NCBI GenBank assembly: GCA_002917775.1
Contig: KZ627146.1
Coordinates: 550,530-614,529 of the forward strand
Source of the DNA: Glaciozyma antarctica PI12
Lineage: Eukaryota > Basidiomycota > Microbotryomycetes > Kriegeriales > Camptobasidiaceae
Reading direction: 5' to 3'
Length of the DNA stretch: 64,000 nt
In this document: positions 47,472-58,250 of the stretch, in pieces
How positions within the stretch are numbered: position 1 is the stretch's first letter
Layout of the letters: every line of letters begins with the position of its first letter
The notes under the pieces: model-generated
Seen by the model: only the letters and a program-made list of their open reading frames with translations
What the model was told of the DNA's origin: nothing
Database searches by the model: none
Translations under genes and position numbers: made by a program

Positions 47472-50013
47472 ATGCGCGGTGAGTGTTTCTGGCTGTGTGG
47501 GTGGAGCTGGGGAGCTGGGGAGCTGGGAGGGAGATGTGGGAGCTGAAGGGGTCGGGAGGCGTGGGAGGGACCTAGCGGGTGGTCGCGGATCCCTTCGCGT
47601 CCCAGTCGGAGCTGAGAACGCGCACTCACTGGATTGTGAGGGGCTTGGCGTGTTCTGGGAGAGAGCTAACGACCTCTGTCTCCTCATAGAAATCATCTCC
47701 ATCTCCGTGGGCCAGGCTGGTACGCTTCCTCGTCTTTCTCGAGCTTCTTGTGAAGTGCGCTTACACTCGAACGGGGACTCTAGGCGTGCAAGTTGGCAAT
47801 GCCTGCGTTAGTCCACAGCCACTCTGTCCGTTCTTCCATCGCACCTAACCCTTCTTGCTGTCTCACAGTGGGAGCTGTACTGTCTTGAGCACGGCTTGAG
47901 ACCTGATGGAAGGATCATCAGCGACGACCCTGACAAGCAGAACACGGGCGGATTTAGGTGAGCGTCTCCCCTCCGTTTCCTGACGAAGAGAGCGTCGCTA
48001 ACGTCGATCCCATTCCTCAGCACGTTTTTCTGTACGTCGACGACTTTCAAGGCTTCTACTCAAGCTCGCAGCTGACGACCTCTTCTTCCATAACAGCGGA
48101 GACCGGCTCCGTGCGTCCCTCCTTCCTCGCTGAAAGATTCCCGCGACTGACTCGGTTCGCTTCGCATCGCAGGGCAAGTACGTCTCTCGCTCGATCTACG
48201 TCGACCTTGAGCCCTCGGTCGTCGACGAAGTTCGCAACGGCGAGTACAGGTCTCTCTTCCACCCCGAGACTCTCATTTCGGGCAAGGAGGACGCTGCGAA
48301 CAACTACGCTCGTGGTGAGTGCTCCCGTTCGTTCCGTAAAGAGCTCGGAACTGACGTAAGATTATGCAGGCCACTACACTGTCGGAAAGGAGCTTATTGA
48401 CGTGACCTGCGACCGCATCCGCAAGCTCGCGGACAACTGTGTGCTCCTCCCTTCCGAGTGTCGCCCTTGTCGCATCTGAAGCTCGCTATCGCAGGCAACG
48501 GTCTCCAGGGATTCTTCGTCTTCCACTCCTTCGTAAGTCTCTCAGTTACATCGTACTCGAACGTAGAGCTGACCGCCTTCATGTCGCGCAGGGTGGAGGT
48601 ACCGGATCTGGTTTCGGAGCTCTCCTCCTCGAGAGGCTCTCGAGCGACTACGGCAAGAAGAGCAAGCTCGAGTTCTCCGTGTACCCCGCTCCTTCGCTCT
48701 CGTGAGTTTATCCTCGTTCCCTCGAATGGACAGCGCTGACCTCGGCGACTATCGTACGTAGCTCCTCGGTCGTTGAGCCCTACAACTCGATCCTGACGAC
48801 CCACACGACCCTCGAGCACGTTGACTGTGCCTTCATGGTCGACAACGAGGGTGCTTTCATCGAATACATCGTCCTGTCTATGCTCGTTGACTGACGGGCC
48901 CTCGCAGCGATCTACGACATCTGCCGCAAGAACCTCGGCGTCACCTCGCCTGGCTTCAAGAACCTCAACAGGATCATCGCTCAGGTCGTCTCGAGCATCA
49001 CTGCGTCGCTCCGCTTCGACGGTTCTCTCAACGTCGACCTCAACGAGTTCCAGACCAACTTGGTTCCGTGCGTTCTTCTCCAGCGCTCATCTTTGAATCA
49101 GGCTTGACGACCAACGCAGCTTCCCGAGGATCCACTTCCCTCTCGCGACCTACGCGCCCATTATTTCGGCGTCCAAGGCGTCTCACGAGGCCAACTCAGT
49201 CTCGGAGCTCACCGTTCGTCCAATTCGCTTCTTCCTGCGACGTTCACTAACGCTTCGCACGACAGTTCTCCTGCTTCGAGCCCAACAACCAAATGGTCAA
49301 GTGCGACCCCCGCCAGGGTAAGTACATGGCCTGCGCTCTCCTTTACCGGCTCGTCCCTTTCCCTCCCCTCCGCTCATTCATCAACTGACGCGAGAACGAC
49401 AGCGGCGACGTCGTTCCCAAGGACGTCAACTCGGCCGTCGCGACCATCAAGACGAAGCGCACGATCCAGTTCGTCGACTGGTGCCCTACCGGCTTCAAGG
49501 TTCGCTCTTCCTCTCCTTCGCTCGCTGTGGCTGACGTGGGGAGACAGCTCGGAATTTGCAACGAAGCTCCCGCCCACATCCCTGGAGGAGATCTCGCTAA
49601 GGTCTCGAGGTCCCTCTGTATGCTCTCCAACACGACCGCCATCGCTGGTGCCTGGTCTCGGTTCGTCCTTCCCTCGTCGTCGTCGTCGCAGGGTCGCTGA
49701 TCCAGCACTTTGCAGTCTCGACCAGAAGTTCGACCTCCTCTACAGCAAGGTACGAGTTTTCTGCTTCTGGAAACGACGGCGTACTGATTCTACTGGGCTA
49801 CTACAGCGCGCGTTCGTCCACTGGTTCGTCGGCGAAGGTATGGAGGAGGGAGAGTTCTCCGAAGCGCGCGAGGACCTCGCTGCCCTTGAGAAGGACTACG
49901 TGCGTCCCTACCTTTATCTCTACTTTTGATACGGGTTTGCTGACGTTCATGGGGATCCAAAGGAGGAGGTCGGAATGGAGGCTGATGCCGAGGAGGTTGG
50001 AGAGGAGTACTAG
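47472..50013 (+). CDS. Alpha-tubulin
   Basis: A highly split alpha-tubulin gene. Exon 1 holds only ATG CGC G (47472-47478). Later exons give '[12 protein letters not shown]', 'VQVGNAC' (a 23-base exon, 47784-47806), '[14 protein letters not shown]', then 'STFFSETGSGKYVSRS', in which 11-base (48021-48031) and 14-base (48097-48110) exons carry TFFS and SETGS. The GTP-binding motif '[16 protein letters not shown]' and '[19 protein letters not shown]' are present. The C-terminus ends EVGEEY, so it carries the terminal tyrosine. '[20 protein letters not shown]' joins '[11 protein letters not shown]' over an intron that seems to use a GC donor (49349-49402). Forms the alpha half of microtubule dimers. 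Identification certain. Confidence 0.97.
47784..47806 (+). other. 23-base microexon of alpha-tubulin
   Basis: Bounded by TAG on the left and GTTAGT on the right. It supplies the end of Gly and then Val-Gln-Val-Gly-Asn-Ala-Cys, exactly the conserved sequence between VGQAG and WELYCLEHG. Confidence 0.85.
48021..48031 (+). other. 11-base microexon of alpha-tubulin
   Basis: CACGTTTTTCT between a CAG acceptor and a GTACGT donor. With its neighbours it codes for Ser-Thr-Phe-Phe-Ser, the conserved TFFSETGSG segment. Confidence 0.85.
48097..48110 (+). other. 14-base microexon of alpha-tubulin
   Basis: CGGAGACCGGCTCC between AACAG and GTGCGT. It completes Ser and codes for Glu-Thr-Gly-Ser of the TFFSETGSGK segment. 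Confidence 0.85.
49349..49402 (+). other. Probable GC-AG intron in alpha-tubulin
   Basis: The conserved LLYRGDVVPKD is restored only if CG (ending 49348) joins C GGC GAC (from 49403), making the first two intron bases GC. A CTGAC branch site lies 15-20 bases before the AG. Confidence 0.55.
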
Positions 50014-50484
50014 GTGCTCGTTCGGTGCAGGCTTGATCGTTCTTCTCGTTTCGTCTTGCAATTGCTGCAGTTTCAGAACTTAAGAGTGAGGAATCGCGGC
50101 GAAGAGCAAACTGGCTCTCTCGCACCGGGCCTGAGGGAGAGGGAACTCAGGAGTGCGGAGTGCATGGAACTGAAGCTCTGGAGAACGTCAATGGCACCTG
50201 GAGCTGTATTTAGAAATCACAGCAGTCGCTGCCAGGTACACGCTGTTAAAATGAACGAGGACGGAATCCGGAGAGCAGTCGGAGCAGTCGGAGAGCGAGC
50301 GCGTCGAGGTGTGTCTTTCCCTTCCTCTACTCACTTGACTCACTTGATCTCACTCGCTGAACGCACCGCAGGACGCTCACCGACCTGTTGCCTGCCTCGC
50401 CTCCAGCCCAACTCGCACGAACACGTCTCATCTCCCCCATCCTCCAGCTCCGACGCACCAGCTCTCTCCCACTCCTCGCCCTCC
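50014..50484. other. Intergenic between alpha-tubulin and SEC11
   Basis: No convincing exon. The left side holds the tubulin 3' end; the right side is the SEC11 promoter and a CT-rich leader. Confidence 0.4.
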
Positions 50485-51490
50485 ATGTTCTCCGACGAGA
50501 TCGCCACCCTACGCCGACTAGGCGTGCGGCACGTACGTTCCCCCCTCCGTTCCTCGGCAGAGCGCAGCTCATCTCACTCGGGTCGACGACAGGTCCTCAT
50601 GCAGGCGCTCAACTTTGCGGCCGTCATCTCGACTGCGCTGATGATGTGGAAGGGACTCAGTATCGTGTGTAATACGGAGAGCCCGATCGTGGTGGTGCTG
50701 AGGTGCGTTGAGCTGCTGGGAGGAAGGGGAGGGAGCTGATGCGGTTGTTTGGGCAGTGAATCTATGGAACCCGCTATCCAGGTGAGTGCGAGTGGCTTAA
50801 GATGCTGTGCTCGTCTCTGTGTTGGCTGGAGCGGACGACCGGGCGCACACGACGGGAAGGCGTGCTGGAGGGACTTCGCTGACCCCTCCCCTCCCTCAGC
50901 GCGGCGACCTCCTCTTCCTCACGATGCCTCACAAAGCTCCTCTCAAACTCGGCGATATCACAGTCTACAAGGTGGCCGGTGCAGCTATCCCGATCGTGCA
51001 CCGCGTGATTGAGACGCACGACGAGTGAGCTGCTTCCTCCGCGCTCGCGGACGGGAGCTGAAACGTGCTGTCGCAGACGGGATTCGGATGAGCAGTGGAT
51101 GCTAACGAAGGGAGATAACAACCCTGGAGATGATGTGGTGCTGTACAACGGGTTGAGCTATCTGCAGCGGAGCCACATTATCGGGAAGGTGCAAGGGTGA
51201 GTTCGAGTTTGTGCGTTGATGGAGGCAGCAGCTGATTGTTTCAACATGTACAGATACGTGCCGTATGTGGGCTACGTGACGATTCTCATGGTGAGTTAAG
51301 CGGTGGCAGGAGACCTGCGAGGCTGCTGTTCGGTGCTAACATCAGAACTACCTCCAGAACGACTTCCCGAAGCTCAAGTACGCATTGCTGGGGGTGAGCT
51401 TTTCTTTCACCTCGCTGCTTGTATGCTGCTGCTAACCAAGCTCCGTGCTCGCAGGTGTTGGGAGGAGCGATCTTGTTACACCGGGAATGA
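50485..51490 (+). CDS. SEC11: Sec11, catalytic subunit of the ER signal peptidase
   Basis: ATG 50485 starts '[20 protein letters not shown]', followed by the single membrane helix '[20 protein letters not shown]'. The catalytic serine lies in '[13 protein letters not shown]', split by an intron, then '[11 protein letters not shown]', '[20 protein letters not shown]' (catalytic His), and '[18 protein letters not shown]' with the conserved Asp. The end is '[20 protein letters not shown]', a second hydrophobic segment and HRE. This is the S26B Ser-His-Asp peptidase that removes signal peptides of secreted proteins in the ER lumen. All catalytic residues are present; five or six short introns. 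Confidence 0.95.
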
Positions 51491-51808
51491 TATCCTCGAC
51501 GTTTGCTGGCACTTTGCGCTGGAGACGCTGCCCCCTGCGCCACACGGCTCGTCTGCTCGCTGCTTTCGTACGAAGTTCCGAAGAATGTGCGCTTCGACTC
51601 CGCCTAATCTCTGCTCCATAGCTCTGGTCGTGTAAAAAGCCTCGAAAGACGAACGAACGTCGGACTGCGGTGTCGAGCAAGGTCTTGTTCGCCGCTTTCC
51701 AATCCGACTAGACGGCATCTCCTCCTCCTCCTGCCTGGTTACCGTAGTTCAGTTCTACGAGGAAAATCGAACGGTTTACAGGATCCAACAGCAAAGCCAA
51801 AAGGGAGA
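51491..51808. terminator. Convergent 3' region between SEC11 and YCG1
   Basis: 318 bases between the SEC11 stop (plus) and the condensin stop (minus), holding the 3' ends of both. No coding exon seen. Confidence 0.4.
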
Positions 51809-54800
51809 TCACTCCTCGTCCTCATCCTCCTCATCCACCACCGAGGGTGCGTCCTCCTCATCCTCATCCTCGTCTTCCTCCTCGTCCTCCTCCTCATCTT
51901 CCTCCTCCTCGTCGTCCTCCTCGCCATCCTGAAGGACGGACTCGATAAAGTCCTGAGCAGCCTTGAGCTCCACCTGCATCAACTCCATCAGCACCCGCGC
52001 ACGATGGACGCCAATTCACCACTCACAGCTTCCTTGATCTCCTCCTCCGTCAGCGCAAGTAATCGTTCGCCAAACGTCTTGTTGAGAGCAGTTTCGAACC
52101 GCACCAAAGCGTTCTTCGATACGGCATCCACGAGCGGTCGGTTCTGCGAACGAGGAAGCCGTCATTTCGAGCGTGCAAAGGAGAAGAACAAGACGAACAA
52201 GCTTGAGACTAGTGATGAGGGTGAGGAGGCCCTTGATCTTGAGGTCGTCGATCTCATCCGGGATGTAGAGCTTCGGTAGGAGCTGGCAGAGCAGCTTCCG
52301 TTCATCCTCTGCTCGGAGCTTGAGTGAGCCACCTGGATCGAAACGAAGCGAAACTGAACGAACTTTGCTCCTTCTCGTAGATCGTCTTGACCATCTGGAG
52401 CGCCAAATCGAAGTGAATCAGGTCGTCGGGCTCGACGTGGTTGGTTTCGCTGCAGCCAAGACGTCAGGACCAGCGAGGCAAAGAAGAACAAGCAAGCTTA
52501 CACTGCCTTGAGAGGATCCGTCCAGTCGATAAGCTGAAGCCCGATTTGCAACGGCGCAATCATCACGCCGCCCTTCTCCTCGCCATCGTAGACGTCCTTG
52601 AGCAGCGTAAGCGACGACAAGAACACCTGCAATCACGGTCAGCTTCTCGCAAGGTCGCGCGGAATGCGAAAATACGCACGTTCGCGACTCGCCGCTGGTT
52701 CTGCGGGTTTGAGTAGCAGAAGACGGGGAAAAAGTACGACAGGCACTGGCGAAGCTCGTGGATGTCGGCCGTCTCGCTCGCAAAGTAGAGCAGCACGAGC
52801 CGGCTGAGAATCTGCGTCGACCGGGCATCGGTCTACGCACACGGCGCCGAGTGGAGAAAGACGCACCTCTTCGTCGGTCAACACGCCTGAGAGCATGAGC
52901 TTTGCGATTCCCACGACGGCTGTAGCGACTGCTTCGGGTTCTTCCTGCTCGAGGCTGTTGAGGAGGAATCCTAGGATGACGTCCGTCTGCGAATGAGATT
53001 AGTTTTGGAATGGCACCGCAGCGAGCGGAGCGAAAGACACACTCCAAAGTCCCGCTCGGCGCCAAAGTCGATCCCGTGCAAGACGAGAAGGTCGAAAAGA
53101 GTTTGGAGAAGCTTGACACGCAGAACGCCTTCGGTCGACTGGCTCTGTCGTGCGAAAAGCTCGAACGAGTCGAGTGCCAGTTCCTGCGAGAAAGATGCAT
53201 CAGCAATCGCCACCTCAAAAGCAGGGCGACCGACGCACCTTGTCGAGTAAGCAGACCAAGCCGAGACAGATCAATCCCTCCGCGCGAACCTCCTCGTCCT
53301 TGGTCTTGACCGCAGGCACGATGAGCTCCGCGACGACGCCATGCAGCATCGAGTTCTGCTGCAACGCCTGCTACCAAAGCCGAATCAGCTCCCTCACTCC
53401 ACAAAGTTCTGGCCCGAACTCACTCCCATAACGCGCTCCAACAGCGCCCTCACCACGACCAGGCACCTCAAATCCAGCTCCTTCCTACTCGCCTCCCTCG
53501 CCGGCTCCTGACTCGTCTTCCGCCCCTTCCCCTTCCTCACCCTCCTAGCCCTCGCCTCCTCCTCCGCCTCTGACCCAGCCTCTCCCTCCGATTCCGACGT
53601 GACGAGCGTCGAATCCGCGCGGAGGCCTTGGACGATCTCGACGACGATGCGCATAAAGTCGCGCTCCGAGGTACCTTTGAGGAGGACGTCGAGGCATTTC
53701 GGGATGAGGGACGGAGGAAGAGAGGAGTGGGAGAGCATCTCGCCTGTGGTTCGTTCGTCAGTTCCAATTGCGCGAGGAGGGAGGGAGATGATACGCACGC
53801 ATGAGCTCAAACATCTTTCTGCGCCCAATCTCGTCTCCATAATCCACGTTCATCGCGATCCCGACCAATTCTCCGACAAGAAACTCTTGCGCCAGTTCAG
53901 CGTCCTCGTCCCGCTCCTCCGCTTCGAGCATGACGACGAGCTTGGTCCATTCCGCCTGGGTGTAGAACGCCAATGCCGTGACGACGGGTTCGAGGTCTGC
54001 GAGGAGGGGATCTTCGGTGGAGCGGAGGTAGTTGAAGTAGGTGCGAGCGAGGAAGGAGGTGTAGGGTGTGAGACCCTCGTAGAAGGCGTCGTCTGGAACG
54101 GCGTTAACTGCTGCGAGCGTAGAGGAGCACAGGAACGAACCTCCAAGCTCCAGGGCCTCGACAAGCTCAGGCTTCGTCTCGTACAGCGCCAAAACGACCT
54201 TTTCCGCAACCTCTCCCTCAAAGACGTCGAACATTTGGACAAACTGCGCGAACGTGGCTGTCAGCTCCCACCTCCTCGCACGAAAGAACAGCCTCACCTC
54301 GACCAACCCACCCGCCTCCTCCGCCCATTTGCCCACTAGCCTCTTCGCCGCCTTCTTAACTCCCTCCTCCCTGTCCCTCAGCCCCCTCCCAATCGCCTGT
54401 TCCCGTTGTTCCTGCGAGAGGTGCTGGCACGGGATCTCGTACAAGACGTGCGTGAACGCCGCGCGCCTGTTGATGAGGTCTACATCGAGGGTACGGAGGA
54501 GAAGGGCGGGAAGGGTGAAGGGTGATGGGAGGAGGTTGAAGAGGGCTGCGCGGCGGACTTCGCTATTCGTTGGACGGGGTCAGCTCGAGCGGAATGGGAG
54601 GCAAGGAGAGACGAACGCGGCAGAGTCGTGCGTGAGGACGTCGATGAGGACTTCTGAGACGCGCGTCGCTTCTCCCTCGTCGTCGTCGTCATCTGACTCT
54701 TCGTCGTCGTCGGCTGATTGGAGCTTGGAGAGCGCTACGACGGCTTGCATCCTGACCGTGCTTTCCTTGTCCCTCACACGCTCGAGGAGAGCGCCCTTGA

Positions 54801-55448
54801 GGTGCCTGTAGGAGTCGTCGCTGCCGTCGAAGGAGTCAGCTACCGAGCAAACAACAACAGAGGGAGGGACGCACTCGATCTCTCCGAGACTGTTGACCAT
54901 GAGCGCGACGAGCTGAACGCATCGGAATCGCGCAATCTTGTTCTTTGCCTGAAAGCCCTTGAGGAGGAACGCCAGGAGCTGGGACACGAGGCGAGAAGCA
55001 GGACCATCATCGTCCTCATCCTCCTCCTCCCCCGCCTCCTCCTTCTTCGCCCGCAGCTTGGCATCTACGCGCACGCCATCAGCCTCTTCCACTCCTCCAT
55101 ACAAGAAGGAAAGGACTCACAATACTCGACCGCGAACCCCACGAACCCCGCGACAAACTTGATGACCCGATCCCCCTGCTCGACCCCCTTCTTGACCCCC
55201 AGCGGATAAACGACTGCATTCCTAAACGCCTCTCCAAAGCTCTTCTCCCCCGTCAACCTGACGCTCTTCCCATCGCTCGAGAGTGCCGTGACGGAGGCAC
55301 AGCGGAGAAAGATGGCGTGGAGTGTGTTGATGTTTTTACGATGCGTGGCGAGCGAGTGCTGAGAGGCGGAGAAGAGGAGGGGGATTTGGTCGAGCTTGAG
55401 GTCCGAAGCGGGGTCCGTGGCGTCTGCGGCGGCGCGTTTGGCGGGCAT
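51809..55448 (-). CDS. YCG1: Condensin complex subunit 3 (Ycg1 / Cnd3 / CAP-G)
   Basis: ATG 55448 opens 'MPAKRAAADATDPASDLKLD'. The product is HEAT-repeat helix throughout: 'LLAFLLKGFQAKNKIARFRC', 'RHLKGALLERVRDKESTVRM', 'AVVALSKLQSADDDEESDDD', 'RVSEVLIDVLTHDSAAEVRR', 'LLRTLDVDLINRRAAF', 'RAEGLICLGLVCLLDK', 'LVLLYFASETADIHELRQCL' and 'FFPVFCYSNPQNQRRVA'. These match CAP-G proteins; the FFPVF-x-YS and RVRDKE-x-x-VR motifs are characteristic. The C-terminus is a long acidic tail of Glu and Asp. Condensin compacts mitotic chromosomes, and this subunit binds DNA together with the kleisin Brn1. About ten introns. Confidence 0.93.
51812..51930 (-). repeat. Acidic low-complexity tail of YCG1
   Basis: GAG/GAT-rich simple sequence coding for long runs of Glu and Asp at the condensin C-terminus. 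Confidence 0.8.
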
Positions 55449-55795
55449 TGAGGGAGAGGCGGAGGGGGATAGTTGGGTGAAGGAGAGGGAGGTGCCAGGC
55501 CGGAGTGGCTGTCTCGAGGCGGCAAGAGTTGGCTGCTAAGATCGAAGAGAACGGGTGAGCGTTTGGCGGTGAAGCAGGGAAAGATGGAGAGACGGAGAAG
55601 AAAGCAAGTCGACTTGGAAGAGGACTTCAACGAGTCACGTGGGTCTCTTCTGCAGTCCTCTCCCAGTTCCAGCGTGTACCTGCGCCAGACTAAGCTAAAA
55701 AGCTCATGAATTACTATGCTGCTGCACTATGAAAGAGGGTATAGCTTAATCCAAGACCGAAGCGAAGGAGGGGGATATAAAACGACCAGCGTCCC
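55449..55795. other. Intergenic: YCG1 promoter and VTT-gene 3' end
   Basis: No coding exon seen. It includes an AT-rich stretch around 55690-55790 with GATATAAAAC at 55774. Confidence 0.4.
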
Positions 55796-57929
55796 TCAGC
55801 CCAACAGCGGTCCCTCCTCTTCCTCCCCATCCCACCCGCTCATCACATGCCTCCCCTCCTCCCCCTCCTCCTCATCTACCAAACTGTTCCTCTCCAACCT
55901 CACCGCCTCCCCTCCCCAACTCCTGTTCCACGTCCGCCTCCACTCGCCCTTCCTCCTCGCTGCCGGCCCGTCGCTCCCTGGCGAAGAGATACCATCCCCG
56001 ACCACGAGGCGGACGAGACCATTCTTAATCCGACTCCCGAAGCGAACGACATGCATCGGTCCTCCCCCAAAGAAGTTGGCGACGGCCGCGCTCCCGAGGA
56101 ACGCCTGAAGTTGTTTCTTGAACAAGACGGGTACGACCGAGACGATCGTGACGAGAACGAGTTTCTGGAGGACGGCGGGAGTCCAGATCTTGTTGGAGAT
56201 GCCGGAGGAGGGGTCGGCAGCGGCGAGAGCCACGACGGAGCCGATCGAGACGGTGACGAAGTTGAAGGGGAATGAGCCGAGGAAGAGGGTTGAGAAGAAG
56301 ATGGTGAGGGGGAGTCGGAGGACGCCTGAGATGATCTGTGAGAGGCGTTAGCGAGGGTTAGGAGTAGGGAGGAGGGGGCGTACGTTAAGGACTGAGTAGG
56401 GGAGGAGAGGGAAGAAGCGCGCGAGGAGTAGGTGGGAGAAGAGGTCGGAGGAGGAGAGAGCTGGGCCAGAGAGTGGAGGTTGGTCGGGGTGAGGCAGCTT
56501 GAGCGTTCTCCGAGTGACGGCGAGAGGAGTGGAGAAGTAGTGTTCGACCTGCTCAAATCGTCAGCTCCTGTTCTCCTCCCGAGGTGGACTGCGACTCACT
56601 AGAGGAGAGATGACTCTCGCAATACCGTACGCTCCCGTGCTCCCACTCGCAGTCCAAAGGCACGCCCACCAGCATCCCGCCGTCGTTCTGCGCACACTCA
56701 TGAGCTCCTCCTCCCTCACGCGAGCTCAACACCACTCACCCATACAACGCCCCAAACAGCACGTTCGTCAAAATACTCCCAGGAATGCTAAAGCACTGCT
56801 TCCAGAGGAACAGCGCCGTAAGCACCGTAAAGAGGTGCACTTCGGCGAGGTACGACGAAGCGCGGTAGGTCGATAACGCCGCCGTAAGCTCTGGCAAGTC
56901 GGCGACCGAATGAGGGATGTGAAGTCCTGGGAGTGTCGCGACGAGTCCAGCGATGACGGCGAAGGAGGAGAAGAAGAGGAGGACGAGGAGGGCGACTTGG
57001 GGTACGAAATCGCGTAGAGTTTTTGGAGGGCCGGAAGGGGTGAGAGTGGTGGAGGAGGTTGGGGGGAAGGTCGAGAGTGTTGGTCCGTAGGGAATGTCGC
57101 CCGTCTCGATGTCGGAAGGAGGGGGAGTGATGACCTCGGCGATGGGCTGATCTCGTTCGCCCTGCCCAATCTGCGGCACCAGCAAGCTCGTGAAGCTCCT
57201 CCCCCTCCTCACCCTATGACTCGTCGCTCCCTCCAGCGCCACCTCCGCCCTCCTCCTCTCCTTCGTCCTGAGTGCCGGACTCACTCCTCCCAAGTTCATC
57301 TGCGCCTCCTCACTCCAGTGTCCTCCCTCCCCTGAAACGCGAAAGGACGGGATCGAAGGGTGATCGTCTTTGGGCGTAGGCGGTGGGCTCTCGCTCTCCG
57401 TCGACCCTCCCTCTTCCGTACTCGGCAACCGCTCGTGCTCCCCCCCGTCGTCCGCATCTCGGTCATCCCGACCCACGCTAGCCTTCCGTTCCCTCGAGAG
57501 CCCACTACAGGTACCAGGGATCTTGGAGCTGTCGAACCCCGCTGGAAGACTCGAGAGAGTCGGAGATCCTACGAGAGTCGGAGAAAGGTAGGGAAGAGTG
57601 GGAGCGGAGGTGCCTGCGCCTGCGGTGATGGAGCGCGCTCGGATGCGGGTTTGGATGCCGAGTTGGGGGCGAAGGGAGAGGGAGGAGGGGCGGGAGATAG
57701 AGTCGGCTGGTAGCTCGAGAGGAGGTTGGCGGGCAGGAGAGTCCTTGCGGGTGGGAGTTTGGACCATCGTTGGCGAGGAGGAGGAGCCCGAGCTCTCTTT
57801 GCTGAGTCGTTGTCGACGTCGGCGGCGGCGGCGAGTAGCTCTGAGTGAAGACGAGCTGCTTCTCTGCTGGTGCGAGGCCTTTGAACGAGGCGGTTGAGGC
57901 ACAAGAGATCTTGCGAGAAGAGAAAACAA
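55796..57929 (-). CDS. TMEM41/DedA-type VTT-domain membrane protein
   Basis: ATG 57929 starts a long basic Ser/Pro/Arg-rich cytosolic leader (about 300 residues), then 'VALLVLLFFSSFAVIAGLVA', the hallmark 'FLWKQCFSIPGSILTNVLFG' leading into 'ALYGTTAGCWW' over an intron, 'GSTGAYGIARVISPL', and 'LLLARFFPLLPYSVLNIISG' followed by 'VLRLPLTIFFSTLFLGSFPF'. This order, with a reentrant SIPGS-type segment and the RFxPLLPxxxLN motif, marks the VTT/DedA fold, closest in feel to TMEM41. Such proteins act as ER or Golgi lipid scramblases in autophagy and lipoprotein export. A charged C-tail follows. The leader is longer than in animal TMEM41 proteins. Confidence 0.82.
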
Positions 57930-58250
57930 ACTTGGCCTCGGGATGTTGTTCCGCGCCGAGTTTTCGTCTCGTTATAACGAGGTATAGAGCCAGGAGCGAA
58001 CAGGCAGGAGGTGCACGAATTTGAGCTGGTAAACGTCTTACAGAACGGAAGGGGAAGGAATAGAATAAGAAAAGGGAGGCTGAGCGGGAAGAGTGCTGTT
58101 CACGGTAGCGAGACTACTCGAGGTGTTAAACGATTACTACGGGTCGAAAGCGATAGACAACGCACACAGAAACGACGACCTAATCCCACGAAAACCTAAT
58201 CCCAGCGTGCCGTAGCAGACAACAGCTCCGCCAGCTGATCCGAATCGACA
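57930..58250. other. Intergenic between VTT gene and coiled-coil gene
   Basis: AT-richer than its surroundings (for example CGTTATAACGAGG near 57970). It carries the VTT promoter and the 3' end of the next gene. No coding exon seen. Confidence 0.4.

Noticed and set aside
55771-55787. TATA box for a plus-strand gene
   Set aside because: No plus-strand gene follows; the stretch lies beyond the 3' end of a minus-strand gene.
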